Shown: positions 23,691 to 34,995 of the stretch, piece after piece
How positions within the stretch are numbered: the stretch's first letter is position 1
How the letters are laid out: each line of letters begins with the position of its first letter
Origin: Beroe forskalii
Lineage: Eukaryota > Ctenophora > Nuda > Beroida > Beroidae
DNA: 64,000 bases
Assembly (NCBI GenBank): GCA_011033025.1
Contig: WFMF01000034.1
Location: 558,001-622,000 of the forward strand
Direction: 5' to 3'
Notes under the pieces: model-generated
The model's input: the letters and a program-made list of their open reading frames with translations, nothing else
Databases searched by the model: none
Told to the model about the DNA's origin: nothing
Position numbers and translations under genes: made by a program

Positions 23691-25852
23691 GAGGATGAGT
23701 TCGAAGATGAACCAGCGTTTGAAGTTAGCCTGGACCTTGGAGCTAATGAAGTGATCAGCTTTGGAGATCCAGCTGAAGAACTGAAAGAAGCCGAACTCAT
23801 CGAGAAAGCCATAATGGAGTCTGCCATGTATTACAATGTCACCTCTGTGAAAAAGGTAAGTAATAACTTCCGCAATATACCATAATGACTTATCTGTTCC
23901 AGTAACGGAAACATTCTTGTTCGAACACGAAAATTTTCATCGAGATAAGTGTCGGTGATGATTTCAATCTTGTAATACCTCGCAGGAAGTGAAGAAGTGT
24001 CAGTGTGGAAAGAGCAAGGTGTCTGGTGATAAAGCGGGACCCTCGGTATCAGCAAAAAGTGTACTGTGTAAGAATTGCTCGTGCTCCAAATCAGGCACAG
24101 CATGTGGAGACCTTTGCAGTTGTGACCCAGTGAAATGTTGTAACAGATCTGCTACCGTTTGCAACTAAGCCAAAGGTTTGAGCTTTTGAGTGCAATTGCA
24201 AATCATTTGGGTCTGATTTGAAAGGTACACATATTCATTAACACTATAACACATTCTGCAATACCTCATAATATGGTACCTATTGAAGTTCACAACCCAG
24301 GAACCGCTTCTAACGCTGCTGCAAACCGAGGACGATTTAGAAGCTGAAGCTGATGATGTAAGATTCTAGCCATATAGTAGTATCAAATTTGTAATTATTT
24401 TTCATTTTATTCTAATATATTATTCCTAACCTATGATATATTTCTGAAATGCTCGCAATGAAATAACGTAAATTTGACCGACAGATAACAGAGGCTGTTG
24501 ACCTGTTTGGAGGGGATCAGACTGCCATGCACCAGCTCATCATACAGCAAAATAAAGAACGGCTGAAACGAAACGCTGAGATGATTACAGAATACCGGGA
24601 TGCAGAAAATGCCAGGAAACGTGCCGTAAGTAGCGATGAGTTGCCTGTATCTATCATTTTTCATTTTAAAGCAATTGGAACAGTCATAGAAGAAAATAGA
24701 AAACATTTGCAACGACCAACTCCCTTATGAAGTATTAATGTGCTAATCAGATATGCAAATCAGGAACTGAAACCGTGATTTTGATTAGGGCCATGTCACC
24801 GGTGACCGGCTCGCATAACAGTCATTCCTGTTAACAAGCAACCATTCATGACTGACCTATAGTGTCTATGCAATAATAACCAATCAAAAACGAAGCTTTC
24901 TCATTGATTAGCTGCTTCAATTTCGTATTCTAATTGCATACCTCCATAGTTTGAATTTCTTTTTATGTAGCAATAAAATTATACAATGTGATTTTAATAA
25001 TAATAATAATAATATTTGAAGTTTAAGAACACTACTTTTAAGGCTAGCTTATACTCAGCAGTGTTAAATAGCTAAAACCAAAAGTTTAAAACTAAAAATT
25101 TAACATACATAAGAGCGTCTTCTCATAAACCCAATAATGTAAAAATGCAATAATTAATAATGATGTACCTATAACTATTTGAATTTCAGAACAAGGACCT
25201 GAGTCAGATCGTGGTTCGACCTATTTGGCCTTCAGCCACTTCAGTGCGAGACCTACAGCCCATGTGCAAGAGAAAAGCGACCACTCCTACGCCACCTCCG
25301 ACTGCTCCCAGGCCGCTCTCGACCACTCCTACGCCACCTCTGACACCTCCCAGGCCGCTCTCGACCACTCCTACGCCACCTCTGACACCTCCCAGGCCGC
25401 TCCCCGCCACTCCTACGCCACCTCTGACACCACCCAGGCCGCTCCCCGCCACTCCTACGCCACCTCCGACTGCTCCCAGGCCGCTCTCGACCACTCCTAC
25501 GCCACCTCCGACTGCTCCCAGGCCGCTCCCCGCCACTCCCACGCCACCTCCGACTGCTCCCAGGCCGCTCCCCGCCACTCCTATGCCACCTCCGACTGCT
25601 CCCAGGCCGCATTCGACCACTCCTACGCCACCTCCGACTGCTCCCAGGCCGCTCTCGACCACTCCTACGCCACCTCCGACTGCTCCCAGGCCGCTCCCCG
25701 CCACTCCTACGCCACCTCTGACACCACCCAGGCCGCTCCCCGCCACTCCTACGCCACCTCCGACTGCTCCCAGGCCGCTCTCGACCACTCCCACCACGCC
25801 ATCGATCACCCCAACTATAATCCGGATTCGAAACGTTATACTTTTAGACTGA
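23691..25852 (+). CDS. Exons with chromokinesin-type cysteine motif and proline repeats
   Basis: Candidate exons, all phase 0, are 23691-23855, 23986-24156 or 24168, 24301-24357, 24485-24625 and 25190-25852. The second encodes NCSCSKSGTACGDLCSCD then PVKCCNR. Its spacing (CxC, six, C, three, CxC, four, CxNR) matches the cysteine-rich motif near the C-terminus of KIF4 chromokinesins. The first is acidic, and the fourth is a charged helix (LIIQQNKERLKRNAEM). The last is proline-rich with about 13 copies of a 14-residue repeat, ending in a stop. If the second exon runs to 24168 the protein ends there; the weak donor at 24157 would allow continuation. No motor domain or coiled coil is seen upstream; the transposase lies there instead. 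This is either a gene fragment or part of a fusion with the transposase. Confidence 0.5.
25280..25800 (+). repeat. 42-bp coding minisatellite
   Basis: About 12-13 copies of a 42-bp unit encoding TPTPPPTAPRPLST and variants. It is GC-rich (about 65% by eye) inside AT-rich surroundings. It keeps several frames open on both strands. Confidence 0.88.
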
Positions 25853-28188
25853 AAGAAAAGTTCAAATATCTTTATTTCACATGTGCAAGGGTATAGACTT
25901 AGAATCACGTGTTCGGATATTTGATCGTTCATAATAATATATACTTATAGGTACACGTCATTTCACACACCAGGATTCCGAAGTACCTGAGAGACTGTAT
26001 AGTGCCACTGCCATTGAATATATTTGCACATTGAGCGGGAAGAGGTTTAAGGTTTGTCTTTATGTAAACAATGTTTGACGGTCATACTCATAGGTACACA
26101 CATTCTTCGAAAGGCCATGACTTAAAACTGTAACAATATCCTCTTTCATATCTTCTTGGATAACTTATTTGCATATGATCTTATTGATTAATTGAGGATC
26201 GAAAACCTAATTAAGCTGCTTTCACTCACTCACTCAGTATGACATTACAGCCTTCATCCGGTCAGGCAATGGCATTTTTTTCTATCTTGATCAAAGTACA
26301 CATTTTCAGTATTCTTATAGTTATTGTTCATAGAGCCGCGCATCAATATATTCATAAGCTGATAGGGGATTTTATTTTGAATAATATCAATCATTCTGAT
26401 ACAGATAATTGTGCGCTGTTGAATTATGGAAAGATGGAAATAACATAAAATTGGTTCTATTATCTCATAATGTACTCTTAATGAAAACCAAGTTCCAAGT
26501 AACCTGCAAGTTTATGTTGTTTTAATATTTTTCTATGGTATATCTGTGTCAGTGTATAATCCTACAGTACTGCAAATTAAGTGACGCAACAGGGTACATA
26601 TACACGGTTCGTCGGGTTATGTTACGCGGAACAAGAAGTGAAGATTGCGCGCGGCATCAATTACGATATCGATTACCATTAGCTCGTCACGTGCGACAAA
26701 AAGGGCCTCTGATTGGTTGGATATGTCTGACCAATCACAGCACGCTGCTACTAACTTTCTGCGGCAACTATAAAGGAATGCTGATGAGGTTATTGATGAC
26801 CCTATGGCTTACCTAACAGCCCAACGAACCTAATCATATCATTGGAATGACAACATTTAGTCTTATAATGAGACTTGGATGCTAAATCAGAGTCTCATTA
26901 CGAGGGATAACATTTGAAAATTTACACCTGATTGGGTATATATAGGAAATTCAGGCGCGGACAGACAGATTGGCATTTCTCGTTAGCATGGATAATTATT
27001 TCAAGATGCGGTACTCATGAGTTGCCAAGGAAACAATGAGGAACCTTGTTGATTGAGGCGTTAGCAAAAAGTACTTTTTGCATGAGTATTGATTAAATCC
27101 GGAGTAATGCGTGGTTATAGCATAAGAAATACACGGCTGCAGTTGTATGAAAATTGCCCCTCTCAGAAAAGTAAGAATTTTGTCCAGTAAAAGGACTCAG
27201 GAGACATTCTTCTCCTATATTGCCCAATCACTTTGCTCATTGACTTCAGTTGAAATGTAATATTTGGAAATCCAAGGTTAAGTTCTGTGCCTAATTTTTA
27301 ATTTGATAAGGATATTATGTGTTATAGTGACTTCACTAACCCATTTATCGACGTTCTATTCTATCTGAATTCTAACTACTCATTAACATATTCAGCTCGT
27401 TGAGGAAGGAGGAGTCTCTTAGGGGGGGGGCTGGGGGCACCCCGGTGTATAGTTTCATTAGCACTCGATATTTTAACCGTGTAAAATGCAAATGGAGCAG
27501 GGGATGGCTGGCAACGTCATCAACTTAGCTTTCTGAAAGCATGATAAAGAGTCACCCTCAACAAATTAAGCTGAATGCTAATTGCTAATAAGCTAATACA
27601 GCGATACTAATATGGTTATTCATTATTAATAGAAATCACAGATTGCTAAAGACTTTCTATTCTCACAATCGCCTTTGTATTCTCACAATCTCACATGATT
27701 TGAAGGTTTGAGAGGCATTTCAATAGTACTTTATATTTCATTATGCGATTGGATCATTGCGGAGGCGACCAATGAGAACACGCCATGACTCATTATAGTA
27801 CAGGGTAACCAATGAGAGTAAGCCTCGGCTCAGAGCTGATTGAGATTGGTTGCTTCATAGCTCCGAATTTACATATAATTCAAATAAATTAATCGTTGAA
27901 TTTAGGAGTTTAGGGTTATGCCATACTTTGCAATCGTTAAACCATAAATCGTTTCTCGAAACGGCGAACTTATAAGCTTTTGGCGAAAGTCATGACAACA
28001 TTACTAATTCGATCATGATATGTCGTTATATTGACTTTCCAGTCGTCTTATCATCGGCGAAGAGGGCAGGGGGGGGGGGGTAGAAGAGGGAGCGGTTGTA
28101 AATTTCGAGGAAAAAATTTTTGTAAAGAAACTAAATAATTACTTCTAAAGGTAGTAGATAAAGTGAGAATCTTCCTCCTTCGTGAAAG
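25853..28188. other. No supported gene
   Basis: AT-rich sequence with scattered short GC-rich patches (about 26610-26700) and homopolymer G runs (about 27423 and 28069). A possible small exon at about 25977-26052 (+) is not supported by any recognised domain. Confidence 0.45.
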
Positions 28189-30459
28189 ATGAATGAGATG
28201 ATTGTGATGATCATTTTCGTCATGATCTCGCCTTCTTCATCTGACGATATAGGTATGGAACTATCACTTCTACTTCTATACCAAAATGAGATGTGTCATC
28301 TCTGGAATCGCTAAATTGAGCAAAGTGTCAATCGACTGATTTGCATGATCTTTCTTCGGTGGGCCGAAACCCCTCCGTTTTCTCTTGCCAACTGCTTATC
28401 TAAAGATGTAAAGAGAAGTGCATCGCAGTTGACAAGGGAGAGAGAGGACCTTACATCTGCGAGGAAACCGCTGAAGATTCGCAGCATTAAAGTCTCTTCC
28501 TTCCTCATATTTCAATCTTCGAAATAGAAAATCATTTTCAGTATTTCTGCTATACACCTTTACAGTGAAACCTTGGATTATTATTTTCTCATGTAGCATA
28601 GCATCCTAACCACTTGCTACGTTTCAGAGGAAAGTGAAGCTTGCTACCGCCTTGGCGTGGTCGTGTACCGTGGTACGCTGAGTACGACTAGAAGCGGCTT
28701 GACGTGTCAGGCGTGGTCCTCCGATACACCGCACAGTCACAGCGATCATCACCACGTGTAACAATACATTACTCACGGTGTCTCGACCTTTTGAGGCGCG
28801 GCGCATTATACGCCGCGCTAGGGTACTTTTTAGCGGCGCGCAAATTATGTGCTTTACTCTGTTTTGCATAGTGAGTACATTTGCGTGCTCATGCTGCACT
28901 GTTACGCACCGCTAAAGAGTCCCAAGCGCGGCGTAAATTTCAATAAGATAGATGTTCTTTTTGGTGTTGTTATTTAACTTTTTCATTACTTATTTTCTGT
29001 TGACTGTGGTAGGTAATGGGTAAACGATTATTTCAATATCAATAAATAACTACTTATTATTTTAGATTTCTCAGTCGATTAATGCAATGATTATCACCCT
29101 TCAGCTACCCTGATTTCGGGTTACAATCCAACTACTGCCGTAGTAGGAACAACGGCAGGACACAGCCACCAGGATGCTATACGACAGATCCCACTGTGAT
29201 ATGGGAGTTCTGTGACATCCCGCTTTGTCCAGGTTATTGTTATTGTTATTGTTATTGTTATTGTTATTGTTATTGTTATTGTTATTGTTATTGTTATTGT
29301 TATTGTTATTGTTATTGTTATTGTTATTGTTATTGTTATTGTTAAATTTGTTATTGTTATTGTTATTGTTATTGTTATTGTTATTGTTATTGTTATTGTA
29401 AATGTTATTGTTATTGTTATTGTTATTGTTATTGTTATTGTTATTGTTATTGTTATTGTTATTGTTATTGTTATTGTTATTGTTATTGTAAATGTCATTG
29501 TTATTGTTATTGTTATTGTTATTGTTATTGTTATTGTTATTGTTATTGTTATTGTTATTGTTTTTGTTATTGTTTTTGTTATTGTAAATGTCATTGTTAT
29601 TGTTATTGTTATTGTTATTGTTATTGTTATTGTTATTGTTATTGTTTTTGTTATTGTAAATGTTATTGTTATTGTTATTGTTATTGTTATTGTTATTGTT
29701 ATTGTTATTGTTATTGTTATTGTTATTGTTATTGATATTGTTATTGTTATTGTTATTGTTATTTTAAATGTTATTGTTATTGTAATTGTAATTGTAATTG
29801 TAATTGTTATTGTTATTGTTATTGTTATTGTTATTGTTATTGTTATCTTTAGATTCTTAAGGTTCGGTTACACTGATATCAGTTGATAGTTTGTGGAATG
29901 TTGAACTATAAATCCAACCTATTATTTCCCCAGCTCGGAGTAAGACATGCTTCCAACCCGGTCTGATACTGTACTGGGGGAATATAAGCGTCACACAAGG
30001 TGGATTAACTTGCCAAGCTTGGTCATCGCAGCACCCACATCCACACCTACAGAACCCCGCAGAGTAAGAAAATATTGTGCCATGTACTCGTATAAAACTG
30101 TATAGACCTTTGCATGCCTCCAAAAATGGGGCCAAAAATCCAAGTTTCACCGGAAGGAGATAGAGCTTAGCTTATGTATCGACGAGCTGATCATTTTAGT
30201 GTATTTGTCTCAAACTAGTGTTTTCCAAAATATGAAGGGTGAACCCCCATAGCCTTAATGAAAGAATATTGACCTCCATAATATTCGCTTCAGTTTTCCA
30301 AACGCGGGGTATGAATCGAACTATTGTCGAAGTCGGTATGGAAACCTCAACGGGAGACCTTTTTGTTTCACTACCGATCCCGATATAAGACGTCAGTGGT
30401 GTGCTATTCCAAAATGCCGAGGTATTTTTCACCGTAAGATACGAAATAACTCTCTATAG
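28189..30459 (+). CDS. Secreted two-kringle protein
   Basis: Exon 1 (28189-28252) encodes a signal peptide ([15 protein letters not shown]) and ends in phase 1. Kringle 1 is split over 28628-28755 ([12 protein letters not shown] ... [16 protein letters not shown]) and 29105-29232 ([12 protein letters not shown] ... [18 protein letters not shown]). Kringle 2 lies in 29934-30063 ([14 protein letters not shown] ... GLTCQAW) and from 30294 ([10 protein letters not shown] ... [19 protein letters not shown]). The half-kringle exons are 128, 128, 130 and 128 bases with matching phases. Reading on from 30421 meets a stop at 30457-30459, giving a protein of about 205 residues; a further exon through the GT at 30422 is also possible. 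The first kringle junction is one base out of frame with a strict GT donor. Kringles are disulfide-bonded binding modules; the ligand here is unknown. Confidence 0.85.
28790..28935. repeat. GC-rich foldback element in a kringle intron
   Basis: gcgcggcg and cgccgcgc are inverted around 28796-28819. gggtactttttagcgg at about 28822 is inverted as ccgctaaagagtccc at about 28909. No ORF; likely non-autonomous. Confidence 0.6.
29233..29848 (+). repeat. GTTATT hexanucleotide array starting at a splice donor
   Basis: About 100 copies of GTTATT with occasional GTAAAT, GTCATT, GTTTTT and GTAATT variants. The first repeat base is the first base after exon end 29232, so the repeat itself supplies the GT of the donor. 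It fills 616 of the 701 bases of this kringle intron. Open frames encoding VIVIVI or TITITI are artefacts. Confidence 0.95.
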
Positions 30460-33400
30460 CAAGGTAGAAAAGCTTTACTCTTCTTGTATCACTGTATAAT
30501 AGCATGTTGACGTATAACACAATTGCACGTTTTTTACATTGGCTTTTGCTTGTGGACTCTATTTGGTGGTTGTCAATGATGAAAAGTAACCGTATTTCCT
30601 TCGGGAGACGAACTGCAAACGTAAATAATTTTTCTCTCTTAAGTCTCATCCATTAAAGCATTAAGGGAATGCTTAATCGAGAGGAATGCCCTTTCACATG
30701 TTGCATGGATGCATTTCCTATTATTATGCTTTTTATTTCATATTCATTTCATTTCTATATTATTCCCTTGGGCCCTGGCAATGCCATTATTCCATGAATT
30801 ATAAAACAAGCCGAGATAAATGAGCTAGACTGGAATATAAACTTCCAATGGACTAAAATGAGAAGAACAGGACTATAATGAGAAGAAATGCTTGATATTG
30901 ATAAAATGATGGAATGATGGAATGATGTGAAAAAGTTAACAATCATTTACCATTGATGGCATTTTACACTGCAGTATAAAATGTAAGTGTTGACATTTAC
31001 GTATTTACTTTGATTTGAAAAAAACATCGTATCAAAGCAGCTTTGAATTCTTCGAACAGCTGCTATAAGCAAAACTCGCATAACTTTCAAAAAAGGGTCC
31101 CGAAGTCCCACTATAAGAAAGGTATTCAATTCTAATTCGCATTTAACTTCAGGTGATTCCTGAAATTCAGAAATTTTCAATACCATTGTGCTGGGGAAAA
31201 GTTGGAAATCTGCCAATACTACGAGTGGAAATATTTTTAGGAATCGTGACTCTATTAAATATTTGCAACAAATTTTATTTTATTTTTGTTTTACGGTTAA
31301 GGTTACATTTCAAACTTCGGTTTTTTGTGCGCGGCGTAAAGACATGTCTATACGCCGCGCACGCAAAGCTGCAGTTCTAACTGTCCCTGTTAAGTTATGG
31401 ACTATGACTCATTAGCACTTATTTAAGTTAAGTTATGGACTATGGCTCATTAGCACTTATTTAGTCTTTTTGAGTGTCATGAATCTTTGTGGGCATGTGA
31501 GACTTTTTTAGAATTTTATAACTATTTTAAGTTTTCTAGACTCTATGTTTGGTGATAGAACTGACACTGAGTTGAATTTGAGTTGAATTGATATTGTTAT
31601 GCTCCTGTCAGACAGGGCTGTTAGTACCCTTGTGGGCTTTTTTGTTAAATCGTGTCTGATTTGTTATGAATGCGATTGTTGATTTCAAATTAAAATCGAG
31701 CATTCAAAATCTATGCTTAATGCAGGTTTATCGAATCTAAAATAATTTCTATTTCATGAGAACATCAAGTCAGCCTGAATAATGAGTGAGAATCGGTATT
31801 AGTAAACTGATAAACTGGGATGCCCAGCAAAAGTAATCAAACTTGAAATTTAGGAAAAATAAAAACAATAAAATTTAAAATCAAAAAAGAATAAAGAAGA
31901 AGAAAGACGGTGAACGAGAAGAAAATCGACGTTCTCCAGGTCATGGGCGATATGAATTCTAAGAATTAGAACGAGGATTTCTCAAATCTCAATCCCAGTA
32001 CCGCTATAATTCGACGCATTGCATTAAAATGTTCAGTGGACTGTAAGATCTCCCATTGGCTGAAATAAGTCCCGCACTCGGGTACCCACTACGTCATCAA
32101 TCCATCACTTTGAAAAGTGATTATGACGTACCCTCAACGAACAATTACAAATTCGTGCACGTAGGAAATCATATCCCTTCTGATTCTATAATGCTCCTTT
32201 GAGAGTGAAATTCAGTCCACTATTTTAGTAATATATTCTGACCGGTGAAAAATTAGCGGCAAATCGATCAATTTGCCAGCAGCTCACCATCAGTCACATG
32301 GGATTGTGCGTCAAAATTTAAACTCAAAATCAACGGCGAAAGTAAAACACATAAGTAAACCTAAACCTGATCAACCTGATTCAAGTTAGTTATAATTCTG
32401 TCTTGACTCGATGATTCAGTACTCCGGAATTGAAGACAATCTCAATAGATAAAAAAATGAAGCACAATAAACCCTAAAGAACTGTAACAGTGGCCAGCAC
32501 AATGTCAAATGTCAAGTGCTACTCTACGAAGTTTAAAATAATGGTTATCTTATTTTCATACAACATACATACCGGTATACCCGATATACAAAATATTTTT
32601 ATCTACTAACCACAGTACAGAATTGCTGTACCCTGATCATTCCATTTCGGTTAAGTTAGTGAAAAGTAGGAGAGAAGATCATACTACATTTATGAGAATC
32701 ATTAGCTAATATTGAACAAGTGAAGAATGAACGGTACTACTGTTAATTTAAGTACTTTAATAAATAAGGCCTGAAAGAGTATATACACAATATATTCGAT
32801 ACCAGGTGTACCTACTTTACTGATTAACTTTTAAACTGATTGGGTGGTTTAGGATTCTCAAGCAACAGTGAAAAGAAAATTTAAAAGAAGATATAGAGAC
32901 AATAAAAGAGTAAACTGATACCGTGTTTTAAAAAGAGGTGTTTGGATCATTGCTACAGGTGCACTGTGCAGCCATAAATAATTGAGTGGTTGAGAATATA
33001 TCGTCATTGTCATATGATTTAAAGTAGCATGACATCGGAAAATATTATCAGATTGATGGCTCTGTGCGTTCTTTACATCAACATGGAGGTTTAAAAAGAG
33101 TGTTTGATTAGGATGAGAGGTAAATTTTAAGACACGTGGCTGAGACTCTCGTCAGGAGACTTCACATATCGCTAGACTCTTTCTGGTGACCATACTAATC
33201 TTAAACTAGACATAATTCTGGACAAATTTGGAAACAAATTTCGAAGAGATATGAACAAATTGAAACGCAGAACTTCTGCACTCTGTAAGTCTTTAAAAAT
33301 TAAAGTGTACATTAAAATTCACTAGATATCATTCCGTGGAAGTTTGGATGAAGACATAAGAATGAGATTCGGGGGACTTCATGGATTGGATCGCAAGTTA

Positions 33401-34995
33401 TAGATTGGACATAATTCTAAAATGAACTTCATTCAATCGCTGATATTAACAATTAATTGTGTGAAATCATGGGTGGATGAAGATCCAGGATTGAGTGTTT
33501 TCGACTGCAACATGACTCAGTTGGAATGTTCGCTTATCGGCCTCATTCCACTTATCGACCACACTTCACATAACAGGGGAGTTAAGAATAGAACTGAGAA
33601 TTTAAATGGAGATTTATCGAATTTATCCAAATAGAGAAACAGAAAAGGGGAAGTAAGATGATTTCACCATGACTATTGACTAAAATTTTCACCGGTATCA
33701 TTTTTAAACCACTGAGAATATCATGGATAATAATATGGGTCAACGATTCTGGTAATCCTATCCTCCTCTCGTCATGAAATCCGCAAATTACAGCCATTTT
33801 CGCGTAAATTAGGAACAATGGGTGCACCTAGTATCAACATGAATCAGCCAATTATTGAAATCAGTACCACGACAGTACCGAACAGTCGACACAGTGAAAT
33901 CCTAGTCTTTGCTCCTTAACAAGGTCTCTTTAAGAATGATCCTAAAGACAATTTCAATATAAACGACATGCATTGTGCAACTTATTTGGGTCAAAAAACT
34001 GATTAATAAGGCTCGGAAACTAGCAGCTCGAAACAAAATTATCAATTAGCTAAATTAGATTTAGAATCCAGTCCCAGGGTAATTGTAATCAGCTAGAAAT
34101 TCAATTACAAATTTTAATTGCAAAGATAACAAAACGTTGTGGTTTCACTGATATTGGTATAGGTGGCATAAGAATGCTTTATTGGGAACAGTATCTGAAC
34201 TCGAATGAATATTATGGGAACAATTGGCAAGTTGTCTCGGTATAAATTCACCGATCGACGCACAAATTAGTACAGGGCCCTCTGATAAAGGGATAAAGCA
34301 GGGAAAATAATTAAATCGATCCAGGGCACGCTGATTCAGAAAAGAATTTATACATGAAAATATCAATGGAACGTACGGAGGAACATGAAATAAAGCCACC
34401 TGGAAGTCGGAATTCGTCAAAAGCACCCATGCACCCATATGCACTTATTACCCCATTTTATCTATCAATTAAAATCTTGGCAACACAAAATGCAAGATTT
34501 CTAGGGCAGATTTTGTAAGTGTAGGAGGAGCTTTTTGTAAGAGAAATAATGACTTCTATTATTGAACTCAACGATAAAATGATATATAAAATAGAGATGG
34601 AATCACTTTGATCTATGGAAACATTCCTTTGATTGATTTTCAAACAAACCCCTTATCAGCATATAGCTACATTCACACCACACGAACAATCAATAGTTGA
34701 AATTGACGCAATTATCATAGCTTAAGGTGGTCAATTGGTGACGAGAAAGTACCATTATTCATTCAGCACTTCCGGGTGAGTCTTTGAGTGGACTAAATGT
34801 GCCAACCTAAGCTTGGCAGAGTTCACCTTTTCTGATTGCTTTGCAAGGAAGCAAAGATGTAGTTCATAGGGCAAAGTTACAAAAATTACTTTGAGAGCTG
34901 AGCTGATTTAGCCACAACAGCTTGCTGGAGTTGTAGCGTAGCTCGAAAAACAGTGACAGTATCATCTACATGTTTTATAGCACAATATTATGCTA
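30460..34995. other. Large stretch without a recognised gene
   Basis: AT-rich sequence between the kringle gene and the end of the mucolipin gene. I checked for a third kringle and found none. Short open frames (for example 33422-33634) resemble no family I know. Confidence 0.45.
31327..31362. repeat. Perfect GC hairpin
   Basis: gtgcgcggcgta is followed after 12 bases by its exact inverse complement tacgccgcgcac. The loop (aagacatgtcta) itself holds the palindrome gacatgtc. It sits alone in AT-rich DNA. GCGCGGCGTA also occurs in the foldback element near 28925, so it may be a remnant of that family. Confidence 0.75.

Noticed and set aside
25204-25932. Glycine/valine-rich minus-strand frame
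   Set aside because: It is the reverse reading of the 42-bp minisatellite. The plus-strand exon has better splice and phase support.
25977-26052. Possible small plus-strand exon (EVPERLYSATAIEY)
   Set aside because: Acceptor and open frame exist, but there is no recognised domain and the upstream exon ends in a stop.
29121-29886. Frames encoding long IV or IT dipeptide runs
   Set aside because: These are simply the GTTATT array read in frame. The array is intronic in the kringle gene.
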